From the NCBI GenBank assembly GCA_937998865.1, contig CALLBR010000017.1, positions 1-64,000 of the forward strand: a stretch of DNA of 64,000 bases, read 5' to 3'. Below the pieces are notes generated by a model. It did no database searches. It saw only the letters and a program-made list of their open reading frames with translations, and was not told the DNA's origin. The first letter of the stretch is position 1, and the number at the start of each line of letters is the position of its first letter. This document shows, piece by piece, positions 51,434 to 59,837 of this stretch. Position numbers and translations under genes: made by a program. The stretch comes from an uncultured bacterium. GTDB lineage: Bacteria; Nitrospirota; Thermodesulfovibrionia; Thermodesulfovibrionales; Thermodesulfovibrionaceae.

Positions 51434-52396
51434 TTATATCCTGTATTTTACAATTTCCTTCTCTTCCATTGCACTATACTCTTTTACTATTTCTATCCCT
51501 TCTTTTTTTATCACCATGGGAGCCTTTTGCCTTTTTGAATAATAGACACCTATTTTACAAGCTTTTTCTACATCTTCCTCTGAATACTCACCAGAAATAA
51601 TCAAGACAGGTCCTTTAAAATCTAAGGGATATATAAGTAGTAAATCCTTTATTCCCAAAAGAATTTTACTTTCTTCCTCATTTTTTCCCACTATTACCTT
51701 ACACTTCTGTGATAGCCTAAAATGTTTACCAATTTTTAAAAGTTCTACTTGCTCAATGGTGAGTTGATCATAAAAAAGCAAATCCTTAACTTTTTTGCAG
51801 AATTGAGGATCAGTAAGAAGACAACCACCTGCAGCTTGGGGAATGTCCTCTATACCAAAATTTTTACATAAAGAGAGCTGTTTTTTTCTTCCTCTTCCCC
51901 AGAAATCGTATAAAAGTTCTCTATTAACTATTCCCTCTAATTCAGGTTTTGTAGGAGGAAGCAACTTGGCTGAAAGGGGTCTAAGAATCAAACCTTTAAG
52001 TCCTGCCTCTTTTTCTATGTAAAAAATTATGTCTTTTTTTTGTGTCATTGGTCTTTGCCAGAGGACTTCTCCCGTGATAATAAAGGAAGCCTCATATTCT
52101 TTCATGAGATTCTTTGCCTCTTTAAGAAAAAGAATTTTACAGTCTATACAGGGATTTAGATTTTTTCCATATCCTTTTTTAGGATTTTTTAAAATAGGAA
52201 GGAATTTTTCTCTTATATCTAACTCTTTTAGACGAAATCCAAATTTCTCTGCAAAATATCTGTCTTTAGAATCAATAGGCTTGGTAAAACCAGTAAAAAA
52301 ATTTAATGCCACTATTTCAATCCCAAAAGATTTTACAATTATAACTGCTAGAAGACTGTCAAGACCTCCAGAATAAAGAGCAATTGCTCTATGCAT
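51434..52396 (-). CDS. PP-loop ATPase, MnmA/ThiI-like (tRNA thiolation type)
   Basis: 320 residues. The PP-loop SGGLDS at residues 9-14 marks an adenylating N-type ATPase. Conserved cysteine context NPCIDCKILFLKEA and TGEVLWQRPMTQ follow, and later AAGGCLLTDPQF, which together resemble a group of MnmA-like thiolases in anaerobes. The C-terminal 110 residues are a separate beta-rich domain of unknown role. Likely sulfur transfer to tRNA or another acceptor, but the target is not known; it is not canonical MnmA, which is longer and has a GGT(T/S)PNPDxxCN motif. It overlaps the heptose kinase gene by 8 nt. Confidence 0.65.
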   Translation of the reverse strand: MHRAIALYSGGLDSLLAVIIVKSFGIEIVALNFFTGFTKPIDSKDRYFAEKFGFRLKELDIREKFLPILKNPKKGYGKNLNPCIDCKILFLKEAKNLMKEYEASFIITGEVLWQRPMTQKKDIIFYIEKEAGLKGLILRPLSAKLLPPTKPELEGIVNRELLYDFWGRGRKKQLSLCKNFGIEDIPQAAGGCLLTDPQFCKKVKDLLFYDQLTIEQVELLKIGKHFRLSQKCKVIVGKNEEESKILLGIKDLLLIYPLDFKGPVLIISGEYSEEDVEKACKIGVYYSKRQKAPMVIKKEGIEIVKEYSAMEEKEIVKYRI

Positions 52397-53384
52397 AGGG
52401 ATGAGTTTTCCAGACTTCTATTATCTCTTCAGGTGAGGCTGTAGCAGTACCCACTTTTCCTACAACAATACCAGCTGCTACATTAGAAATTTTGGCTGCC
52501 TCTACTAAGGAGGAGCCTGAGATGTATGCCAAAGTCATTGTGGCAATAACTGTATCGCCTGCACCAGTGACATCAAAAACTTTTTTTGCTATAGTAGGAA
52601 TATGTGTAATAATTACTTCCGAATCTCTCCTTTCAAAAAGACTCATTCCTTCTTCTCCTCTGGTAATGAGAACCGCGTCACAGGAGAGTTTCTTGAATAA
52701 ATTATATCCTGCTTTCATCAGTGTTTTTTCATCTTTGATCTCTATCTCTGCTCCGTGAGAGGCTTCAGCAATATTGGGCGTAATTAATGAAACATTTTTA
52801 TATAGTCTGAAATGTCCTATCTTCGGATCAACAGCTACAAAAATACCCTTTTTATTTTTATGAGTTACAAGTATTTTAAATAATTCCTCTGAAATTACAC
52901 CTTTTCTATAGTCTGATACAACAACAGCATCAAAATTATGTAGTGACTCCTTTATCATTGATAAAAAGAGTTCTTTTGCCTTACCTTCAAGCCTTCTACG
53001 ATCCTCTACATCAAATCTAACAATCTGCTGATTACCTCCTATTACTCTTGTTTTAACTGTGGTTCTCCTTGAATCCTCAAAAATATACTCTTGAGAAATT
53101 CCTTTCTCTAATAGTAAATCTCTCACAATGCGACCAGCTGAACCTTTTCCAATTATTCCTGAAAGGTAAGCTCTTCCTCCTAAGGCTATTATATTATTTG
53201 CCACATTTGCAGCACCGCCAAGCCTATAAGATTCCTCATAAACATCTACAACAGGAACTGGTGCTTCTGGAGATATCCTTATTACCTTACCAAAGATATA
53301 ACGATCTAAGATAATATCCCCTATAACAAGAACTTTCTTATTTTTAAAATTTTCAAAAAGTTTTTCCAATTCACTTATTTTCAT
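52389..53384 (-). CDS. rfaE1: D-glycero-beta-D-manno-heptose-7-phosphate kinase (RfaE domain I)
   Basis: 331 residues of the ribokinase/PfkB fold: VLVIGDIILDRYIFG, YRLGGAANVANNI, VVSDYRKGV, LITRGEEGMSLF and the catalytic DVTGAGDTVIATM. It matches the first half of HldE; the adenylyltransferase half is absent and would be a separate gene elsewhere. It phosphorylates heptose 7-phosphate at C1 for LPS core. This implies an outer membrane with heptose-bearing LPS. Overlaps hisS by 14 nt. Confidence 0.9.
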   Translation of the reverse strand: MKISELEKLFENFKNKKVLVIGDIILDRYIFGKVIRISPEAPVPVVDVYEESYRLGGAANVANNIIALGGRAYLSGIIGKGSAGRIVRDLLLEKGISQEYIFEDSRRTTVKTRVIGGNQQIVRFDVEDRRRLEGKAKELFLSMIKESLHNFDAVVVSDYRKGVISEELFKILVTHKNKKGIFVAVDPKIGHFRLYKNVSLITPNIAEASHGAEIEIKDEKTLMKAGYNLFKKLSCDAVLITRGEEGMSLFERRDSEVIITHIPTIAKKVFDVTGAGDTVIATMTLAYISGSSLVEAAKISNVAAGIVVGKVGTATASPEEIIEVWKTHPYA

Positions 53385-54633
53385 TCCTTTCCCTCAGTAA
53401 TTTTATAATTTCCTCCAAGGTTGCTATACCTTGAGCTCCATCCACCATCCTTTTCCACCTATAGGAGGAGGTTTTAATCTCCTCTTCGCCTACAATTATT
53501 ACCCATTGAACTCCCAGCTTATGAGCCTTCTTAAGTTGATTTTTAAGTGAAGTCTTTTCATAAGCTCTTTCTGCAATAAAGCCTTCTTTTCTTATCTCAT
53601 TAATTACTAATTTCACCTCTCTGTCAAGCTCTTCTCCTACATAAGCCACATAAACTAAGGGACTTTTTGGTTTAAGACAAAGGCTATCCTTCGCTAATTC
53701 CACAATTCGTTCAACTCCCATAGCAAAACCTACTGCTGGAGTAGAGGGACCACCAAAAAATCCTACAAGTTCATCGTATCTTCCACCAGCCACTACTGCA
53801 TTTTGCGCACCAAGCATGGAGGTTGTCACTTCAAAAACTGTTCCTGTATAGTAATCCAGTCCTCTTACAATGCGAGGATTAATAATATAGTCTATTTCAT
53901 AATGCTTTAGTTCTTCTTGAAAGTCAAAAAAATGTCTTTTACATCCATCACATAAAAAATCTAACACCAAAGGTGCATCCCTTAAAATTTCTCTGCAACT
54001 GTTAACTTTGCAGTCTAAAACTCTTAATGGATTCTTCACAAATCTTCTCTGACAGTCAGAGCAAAAATCTTTAATTTTATCCCTTAAGAATTTAAACAAA
54101 CTCTCTTTATATGAGATTCTGCATTTTCTACAACCTATGGAATTTATTTCAAAACTAAAATTTTTTAAATTGAGTGTGTCAAAAAATTGCTTAACTATCC
54201 AAAGTAATTCAGCCTCTATAGAGGGAGATGATATACCAAAACATTCTACACCGATTTGATGAAACTGTCGCTGTCTGCCTTTTTGAGGCCTCTCATATCT
54301 AAACATAGGACCAATATAATAAAGTTTTTGAGGGGAGGGGTTATTAAAAAGAGAATTTTGAATATAAGCTCTTACAACTGATGCTGTACCCTCTGGTCTA
54401 AGAGCAATTCTTCTACCTTTTTTATCATTAAAGATATACATTTCTTTTTCTACTATGTCTGTGTCTTCACCAATGCTTCTCAGAAAAAGTTCAGCCTGTT
54501 CTAAAAGAGGAGTTCTTATTTCATGAAAGTTATATAACTCCAATATTGTTCTTGCTTTTTGTTCAACATACTGCCACAGATGGACATGATGCGGAAGTAT
54601 ATCCTGCATTCCTCTTAAAACACTAAGCTTCAC
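53371..54633 (-). CDS. hisS: Histidyl-tRNA synthetase
   Basis: 420 residues from a GTG at 54633, chosen because AAGGAG lies 6 bases before it and the family starts KLSVLRGMQDILP; an in-frame ATG at 54666 would add 11 charged residues. Class II motifs: motif 1 (TPLLEQAELFLRSIGEDTDIV), motif 2 (FRYERPQKGRQRQFHQIG), histidine site GGRYDELVGFFGG and motif 3 PAVGFAMGVERI. A Cys-rich insertion (CRKCRISY, CSDCQRRF, CDGCKRHF) may bind zinc, as in some bacterial HisRS. It overlaps divIVA by 11 nt and rfaE by 14 nt. Confidence 0.95.
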   Translation of the reverse strand: MKLSVLRGMQDILPHHVHLWQYVEQKARTILELYNFHEIRTPLLEQAELFLRSIGEDTDIVEKEMYIFNDKKGRRIALRPEGTASVVRAYIQNSLFNNPSPQKLYYIGPMFRYERPQKGRQRQFHQIGVECFGISSPSIEAELLWIVKQFFDTLNLKNFSFEINSIGCRKCRISYKESLFKFLRDKIKDFCSDCQRRFVKNPLRVLDCKVNSCREILRDAPLVLDFLCDGCKRHFFDFQEELKHYEIDYIINPRIVRGLDYYTGTVFEVTTSMLGAQNAVVAGGRYDELVGFFGGPSTPAVGFAMGVERIVELAKDSLCLKPKSPLVYVAYVGEELDREVKLVINEIRKEGFIAERAYEKTSLKNQLKKAHKLGVQWVIIVGEEEIKTSSYRWKRMVDGAQGIATLEEIIKLLRERNENK

Positions 54634-55093
54634 CTTCTTCTCCTTCTCTTTCCTTATCAAATTCAAGCATCCTCAAATGACTCTCTATGAGTCTCCTTAT
54701 CTCTTCTTTGAAATGCCTTCTTATTCCTTTTAGATCCACTATGTCCTCATGGATTTTCACAACTTTTTCCTGAGCTTCTTTGATAATATTTTCTGCTTTT
54801 ATTTCTGCTTCCTTTATTATGAGTTCTGCTTCTTTCTTAGCATTTGCTTGATAATCCTCTACAAGCTTTTGGGCAGTCATGAGGGTATCTCTTATAGATT
54901 GTTCAATTTTCCTATACTCTTCTATCTGATTTTCAAGAATCGCCACTTTTTCCTTTAACATGGCATTTTCCTTTAAAATTTCCTCTAATTCCTCTCTTAT
55001 TATCTCTAAAAAAGAATAAACTTCCTCCATGTCAAAGCCTCTAAACTTTACCTTAAACTGCTTCTGTTGAATATCCAGGGGTGTGATTCTCAT
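54623..55093 (-). CDS. divIVA: DivIVA-domain protein
   Basis: 156 residues. The N-terminus RITPLDIQQKQFKVKFRGFD is the DivIVA membrane-binding motif, followed by long coiled coil (about 28-145) with repeated Glu/Lys/Ala heptads. It marks curved membrane or division sites, and in diderms is often coupled with YggT/YggS genes as here. Shorter and less conserved than the Gram-positive protein. ATGA overlap with yggT. Confidence 0.85.
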   Translation of the reverse strand: MRITPLDIQQKQFKVKFRGFDMEEVYSFLEIIREELEEILKENAMLKEKVAILENQIEEYRKIEQSIRDTLMTAQKLVEDYQANAKKEAELIIKEAEIKAENIIKEAQEKVVKIHEDIVDLKGIRRHFKEEIRRLIESHLRMLEFDKEREGEEGEA

Positions 55094-55401
55094 AAATTTC
55101 CTCCTTTAATTTTGTATCCCAGCTCAATGAGAGTTTGAATTAAAAATGTTTGAGTAAAATAAATCAAAAGCAAGACTACAATTGGAGATATATCAATTGG
55201 CAAACTAAAAGGCAATAATTTTCTCACAGGTTTTAAAACTGGCTCAGTTACTCGATAGAGAAATCTTACTAAGGGATTATAGGGATCAGCATTTACCCAA
55301 CTTATTAAAGCTGCTGCTATGATTATGAAAGAATAGACTGTTAAGCAAATGTCTAAAACATTAGCTAAGGCAATAAGTAAATTCCCTAAGATGAACATCA
55401 A
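55090..55401 (-). CDS. yggT: YggT family membrane protein
   Basis: 103 residues with two hydrophobic segments (VLDICLTVYSFIIIAAALISW and IVVLLLIYFTQTFLIQTLI) and the family core NPLVRFLYRVTEPVLKPVRK. Function ill-defined; linked with cell division, osmotic response and chloroplast cytochrome assembly in relatives. It starts 1 base after the proC stop and overlaps divIVA by 4 nt. Confidence 0.9.
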   Translation of the reverse strand: MMFILGNLLIALANVLDICLTVYSFIIIAAALISWVNADPYNPLVRFLYRVTEPVLKPVRKLLPFSLPIDISPIVVLLLIYFTQTFLIQTLIELGYKIKGGNL

Positions 55402-56193
55402 CTATTCTCCTTTTTTTGAAAGTTCCTCAGCTCTTTTAGTAGCTGCCTGAACGGTTTTTAAAATGGCTTCTCTAAGACAATTTTCAGAAAGAATCTTTAA
55501 ACCTGCCTCAGTAGTTCCTCCAGGAGAGGTTACCTTCTTTCTAATTCTGTCCGGTGGTAAGCCACTATCAAGAAGTTTGGCTGTTCCTATAAAGGTCTGA
55601 ATTAAAAGCTCTGAAGCTATGTCCTCTGAAAACCCCATTTCTGTGGCTACATCAATAAATTGTTCTAAAATATAGCAGAAAAAGCCAGGTCCGCTTCCAG
55701 ATAGGGCAGTAACAAAATTCATATAAGGTTCTGGTAGTGTAATTACTTTTCCTACAGACATGAATATATCCCTAACGGGTGCTACAATTTTCATCTCTAA
55801 GCAATCACAAAGTGCAAGCACTGTCATTGACTCACCCACTATGGCGGCAAGGTTTGGCATAGCTCTGATTAATTTGTCTGTTTTAAGGTAATTTTTTATT
55901 AAATTGAGAGGAATTCCTGCGGCTATTGAAACTACTGTATGTCTATCCGTTACACTATCCCTTATCTCGGAGAGAACTTCTATAATGTTTTGGGGTTTTA
56001 CTGCCAAAACTATTATATCAACCATATTAACTAACTCTTTGTTAGAGGATGTGGTTTTTATACCATAACATTTCTCTAAATATCTCCTTCTTTCTTCAAT
56101 AGGCTCAGAAACAATTAGTTCTCTTTTCCCTTCTTTTATTAACCCTCTTATGAGGGCTTCTGCCATATTTCCTCCACCGATAAAACCTATCAT
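55402..56193 (-). CDS. proC: Pyrroline-5-carboxylate reductase
   Basis: 263 residues. The NADPH-binding GFIGGGNMAEALIRGL begins the Rossmann domain; VKPQNI, RAMPNLAAIVGESMT, ALSGSGPGFFCYILE and VTSPGGTTEAGLKIL are the ProC signatures. It makes proline in the cytoplasm. It follows yggS by 13 nt, a frequent pairing. Confidence 0.96.
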   Translation of the reverse strand: MIGFIGGGNMAEALIRGLIKEGKRELIVSEPIEERRRYLEKCYGIKTTSSNKELVNMVDIIVLAVKPQNIIEVLSEIRDSVTDRHTVVSIAAGIPLNLIKNYLKTDKLIRAMPNLAAIVGESMTVLALCDCLEMKIVAPVRDIFMSVGKVITLPEPYMNFVTALSGSGPGFFCYILEQFIDVATEMGFSEDIASELLIQTFIGTAKLLDSGLPPDRIRKKVTSPGGTTEAGLKILSENCLREAILKTVQAATKRAEELSKKGE

Positions 56194-56206
56194 TTTAGGC
56201 TACCTC

Positions 56207-56887
56207 CTATCTTATTCTTTGCCCAAAAAGGGCTGTTCCTATTCTTACCATTGTTGCTCCTTCTTCAATAGCTATTTCAAAGTCATGAGACATTCCCATA
56301 GAAAGCTCTCTAAGGAATGGATACTTTTCTGATAAAGTATCTCTTAACTGTCTAAGCCTTCTAAAATAGGGTCTCACATCTTCAGGATTCTCAAAATAGG
56401 GCGGCATTGTCATAAGTCCTTCAATCTTTAAATGTTTCAAATTTACAATCGCATCAATGAAATTTTCTAATTCTTCCTCCTTTACGCCAAACTTAGAGTC
56501 TTCCTCTGAGAGTTTAACCTCTATAAGCACTCTTTGAATTTTATCTATTTTTTTCGCTTCATTGTCAATTTTTATGGCAAGCTTTTCAGAATCTAAAGAA
56601 TGAATAAGAGTAAAAATTCTCAAAGCCTCCTTTACTTTATTTGTCTGAAGATGCCCAATCATATGCCACTGAAGATTGAATCCCTTGATTTGGGCTATCT
56701 TTTCCCTTGCTTCCTGAACCCTATTTTCACCAAAAATTCTCAATCCTAAATCAGCAGCTTCTATAATTTTTTCAATAGGTTGTCCTTTTGTTACAGCAAT
56801 CAATTTAATGCTTTCTGGATTCCGCCCTACTCTTAAAGCAGCATAGGTAATCTTTTTAAAAATAGATGATATTCTTTCTGAAAGCAT
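56207..56887 (-). CDS. yggS: YggS-family PLP-binding protein
   Basis: 226 residues from the ATG at 56887; an ATG at 56914 lies upstream of the likely transcription start. PLP lysine is in IKLIAVTKGQPIEKI; GENRVQEAREKI, WHMIGHLQTNKVKE, GLMTMPPYFEN and SMGMSHDFEIAIEEGATMVRIG complete the family set. It regulates PLP and amino-acid balance in the cytoplasm. First gene of the eight-gene minus-strand operon. The TATAAT (56903-56898) sits just before the start, giving a leader of only a few bases. Confidence 0.93.
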   Translation of the reverse strand: MLSERISSIFKKITYAALRVGRNPESIKLIAVTKGQPIEKIIEAADLGLRIFGENRVQEAREKIAQIKGFNLQWHMIGHLQTNKVKEALRIFTLIHSLDSEKLAIKIDNEAKKIDKIQRVLIEVKLSEEDSKFGVKEEELENFIDAIVNLKHLKIEGLMTMPPYFENPEDVRPYFRRLRQLRDTLSEKYPFLRELSMGMSHDFEIAIEEGATMVRIGTALFGQRIR

Positions 56888-56889
56888 AA

Positions 56890-56903
56890 TATAATACATT
56901 ATA
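56890..56903. promoter_or_regulatory. Overlapping divergent -10 boxes of yggS and the sensor kinase gene
   Basis: TATAATACATTATA holds one TATAAT for each strand (plus 56890-56895; minus 56903-56898). The predicted starts fall near 56902 and 56891, within about 5 bases of the ATGs at 56905 and 56887. The two promoters should exclude each other, and both messages would lack a ribosome site. Confidence 0.55.
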
Positions 56904-56904
56904 C

Positions 56905-58317
56905 ATGATTGCAAAGATGTTTGACAGATTGTCTTTAAGATGGAAACTAATACTTCTGCTTTTATTTCTAAATATTACTCTTATGTCTTCTCTGTATATC
57001 TTCTACACTCAAACTGAAAAAAGACTTCTTAAAGAAATTGAAAATCAAACTTCAGACTTAACTAAAGCCATACAAATAGGTGTAGAAGAAGTCACCAGGG
57101 GTGGTTCTAATAAACTTTCAGAATATTTAAATAAACTCAATACAAAAGGAATTAAAGAGGTATCAATTATCAGCAATACTCAAGAAATTATTGCCAGTAC
57201 TAATCCTCAAAATATTGGGAAACCTATCACTCATAGAAAAAAGGAATTAATTATTAGAGCTGAACTGGGTGAACCTGTCTTTGAAGAAGAGAATGTTTAC
57301 AATGTGATACTTCCTGTAATTGCAGGAAATGTTCAGTATGGCTATATTCATTTAAGGATAAATAAAGAGGATTTTTCCCAAATTCTTAAAACTAATGCCA
57401 TTAAAAGAATGCTTACTACGCTTTTGATTTTTTCAATAGGAATAATACTTACTTATGTAATCTCAAAAAGATATACAAAGCCCATAGATGATCTAACAAA
57501 GGCAGCCCTAAAAGTGGCACAGGGTGATTTTACTTATCGCTTAAATATAAAGAGAAAAGACGAAATAGGTAAAATAGCTGAAAGCTTTAATTTTATGATT
57601 CAAAAGCTTGAAGAACATAAAATTATGCAACAAAGACTAAGAGAAGCAGAGCATCTCGCTGCCATTGGACAACTTAGCAGATCCATTGCCCATGAAATTA
57701 GAAATCCTCTTAACTTCATAAATTTAAGCATAGATCATCTCATAGAAAAATTAAAGAGAGAAAATGAAAAAGCAGAAGAATATTCTAAACTCCTCCATAC
57801 CATGAAAGGAGAAATTTACAGAATAAACAATCTTGTAACTGAATACCTTGAGTATACGAGGCCTCTTAGATTAAATAAAAAATCATCAAGCATAGTAGAA
57901 ATTATCGATGCAGTAGTCTCTCTAATTGAAAAAACGGCTGAGGAAGACAAAGTAGCAATTTATAAAGACTATGAGGTTGATTTCATTTTAAATGTTGATG
58001 TAGATTTAATGAAAAGTTGTCTTCTAAATGTAATAAAGAATTCACTACATGCCATGAAAGAATCAGAAATTAAGAATCTTTTTATTAAAACAGAACTTTT
58101 TGGAGACGAGCTTCTTTTAAGCATCTCTGATACAGGTAAAGGAGTACCAGAGGAACTTTTAGATAAAATTTTTGAGCCTTTTTTCTCCACTAAAAAAGGT
58201 GGTCTAGGTTTAGGACTTCCCTTAGCAAAAAAGGTCGTAGAAGAACATGGTGGCAGGATTGAATTTGTTAGTAGTCCGGGGAAGGGAAGTAAAGTAAAAA
58301 TTTATTTACCCTTGTAA
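56905..58317 (+). CDS. Membrane sensor histidine kinase
   Basis: 470 residues. Helix 1 is at about 13-31, a periplasmic sensor domain follows (about 32-165, Cache-like, TKAIQIGVEEV to NVQYGYIHLRI), helix 2 at about 170-188, HAMP at about 189-240 (RKDEIGKIAESFN), then HisKA with SIAHEIRNPLNFI, and HATPase with N box CLLNVIKNSLHAM, DTGKGVPEEL and GGLGLGLPLAKKV. This is the NtrB/AtoS/ZraS kind that partners sigma-54 activators. It ends 6 bases before such an activator, so they are a two-component pair. The signal is unknown. Confidence 0.93.
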   Translation: MIAKMFDRLSLRWKLILLLLFLNITLMSSLYIFYTQTEKRLLKEIENQTSDLTKAIQIGVEEVTRGGSNKLSEYLNKLNTKGIKEVSIISNTQEIIASTNPQNIGKPITHRKKELIIRAELGEPVFEEENVYNVILPVIAGNVQYGYIHLRINKEDFSQILKTNAIKRMLTTLLIFSIGIILTYVISKRYTKPIDDLTKAALKVAQGDFTYRLNIKRKDEIGKIAESFNFMIQKLEEHKIMQQRLREAEHLAAIGQLSRSIAHEIRNPLNFINLSIDHLIEKLKRENEKAEEYSKLLHTMKGEIYRINNLVTEYLEYTRPLRLNKKSSSIVEIIDAVVSLIEKTAEEDKVAIYKDYEVDFILNVDVDLMKSCLLNVIKNSLHAMKESEIKNLFIKTELFGDELLLSISDTGKGVPEELLDKIFEPFFSTKKGGLGLGLPLAKKVVEEHGGRIEFVSSPGKGSKVKIYLPL

Positions 58318-58323
58318 AAGGCT

Positions 58324-59694
58324 ATGACAACTGTTTTGATAATAGATGATGAAACTCTTCAAAGAGAGATTCTAATGATGATTCTCTCAGAGGAAGGCTA
58401 CAATGTTTATTCAGTATCATCACTTACAGAGGCAAAAAAAGTAGTTAATGAAGTATCACCAGAAATTATACTTACTGATTTAAAACTGGGAAATGAAAAT
58501 GGAATTGAAATCCTAAACCATATTTCTGATAAAGCTTTTCCTCCTGCTGTAATAGTTATTACAGCTTTTGGAACCATATCTTCTGCTGTAGAGGCAATAA
58601 AAAAGGGTGCTTTTGACTATCTAACAAAACCAATAGATAGAGAAGTTTTAATTCTAACGATAAAAAAAGCAGAAGAGAGAATAAATTTGATAAAAGAAAA
58701 TCTGCGTCTTAGAGAGGAATTATATGGCCAATTCAAGATTGAAGGTATAATTGGCAAATCAAAGAAAATGCTTCAAGTAATTGACATTGTAAAAAAAGTA
58801 ACTCCTACCTCTGCAACAGTTCTTATTTATGGTGAGTCTGGCACTGGAAAAGAGCTCATCGCAAAGGCAATACACTACAACTCACCTCGGAAAGACAAAC
58901 CTTTTATAGCAATAAATTGCGCAGCCATACCTGAAAACCTAATAGAAAGTGAACTCTTTGGTTATGAATCTGGAGCTTTTACAGGTGCAATCACAAGAAA
59001 GATAGGGCTTATTGAAGCTGCTCATGGTGGAACATTATTTCTCGATGAAATTGCCGAGCTATCCTTGAACCTTCAATCAAAGCTATTAAGAGTTCTTCAA
59101 GACAAAGAAGTAAGAAGAATTGGAGGTAAAGATACAATAAAAGTAGATTTAAGGATTATTGCTGCAACCAACAAAGATCTCTCAGAAGAAGTTGAGAAGG
59201 GAAAATTTCGTGAAGATCTCTATTATAGATTAAAGGTAATAACAGTTCAAATACCGCTTTTAAGAGAGAGAAAAGAAGATATTCCAGAATTAGTGAGATT
59301 TTTCATAGAAAAATACTCAAAGGAATTTGGCAAAAGAGTTCTTGGTATTGATGAAAAAGCCTTACAGGCTCTATTTAACTATCATTGGCCAGGCAATATA
59401 AGACAACTGGAGACAGTTATAGAAAGAGCAATAATTATCTGCGAGGGGGAAAACATTACTCTTAAGGATATTCAGGATGAATTAAAAATTACCTATCCTA
59501 AAAATGTTTTGCATATAGACATACCTGATGAGGGATTAAATTACGAAGAATTAGAAAAAGAAATACTCAAAAAAGCTCTGATTAAATCGAATTTTGTCAT
59601 CGCAAAGGCAGCAAGACTGCTTGGAATGAGTTATAAAACTTTCTGGTATAGGCTTGAAAAGTTTGGGCTCTCAGAAAATTTCCCCAAAAAGTAA
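58324..59694 (+). CDS. Sigma-54-dependent response regulator (NtrC family)
   Basis: 456 residues: receiver (1-120) with D52 in ILTDLKLGNENG, AAA+ domain (about 138-370) with Walker A GESGTGKELIA, the sigma-54-contacting GAFTGA in YESGAFTGAI, and Walker B GGTLFLDEIAEL, then a Fis-type HTH at the end (VIAKAARLLGMSYKTFWYRL). It opens sigma-54 promoters when phosphorylated by the kinase directly upstream. Likely targets in view are the promoters at 59756 and perhaps 42536. Three AAATTTCCC-type repeats at the end of the gene could be its binding sites. Confidence 0.95.
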   Translation: MTTVLIIDDETLQREILMMILSEEGYNVYSVSSLTEAKKVVNEVSPEIILTDLKLGNENGIEILNHISDKAFPPAVIVITAFGTISSAVEAIKKGAFDYLTKPIDREVLILTIKKAEERINLIKENLRLREELYGQFKIEGIIGKSKKMLQVIDIVKKVTPTSATVLIYGESGTGKELIAKAIHYNSPRKDKPFIAINCAAIPENLIESELFGYESGAFTGAITRKIGLIEAAHGGTLFLDEIAELSLNLQSKLLRVLQDKEVRRIGGKDTIKVDLRIIAATNKDLSEEVEKGKFREDLYYRLKVITVQIPLLRERKEDIPELVRFFIEKYSKEFGKRVLGIDEKALQALFNYHWPGNIRQLETVIERAIIICEGENITLKDIQDELKITYPKNVLHIDIPDEGLNYEELEKEILKKALIKSNFVIAKAARLLGMSYKTFWYRLEKFGLSENFPKK

Positions 59695-59717
59695 AATTTC
59701 CCCAATTGGGAAAATTT
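59675..59717. repeat. Triple AAAATTTCCCC repeat, candidate activator site
   Basis: AAAATTTCCCCAA occurs at 59675-59687 and again at 59693-59705 (18-bp step), followed immediately by the inverted TTGGGAAAATTT (59706-59717). The first copy overlaps the end of the activator gene. The group lies about 40-80 bases before a sigma-54-like promoter, the usual place for an enhancer. The last two copies also form a palindrome that could act as a terminator. Confidence 0.5.
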
Positions 59718-59755
59718 GCAATAACTTTCCTTGGCTAAATTACTAATTATTTTTT

Positions 59756-59771
59756 TGGCATAAAATTTGTT
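59756..59771 (+). promoter_or_regulatory. Sigma-54-like promoter of the small secreted protein
   Basis: TGGCAT, 5 bases, TTGTT: GG matches -24, but the -12 has GT in place of GC. The sequence TTTGGCATAAAATTTG is shared with the element at 42536 except for one base. The gene directly upstream encodes a sigma-54 activator. Confidence 0.45.
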
Positions 59772-59837
59772 TTTATCCATTTTTGCCTGAAACTGAAATC
59801 TAAGGACTCACAAAGAGAAAGGAGGTGAAAAGAGAAG

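Noticed and set aside
59701-59716. Second sigma-54 core at TTGGGAAAATTTGC
   Set aside because: The GG and GC are 7-8 bases apart instead of 10, so the spacing is wrong.
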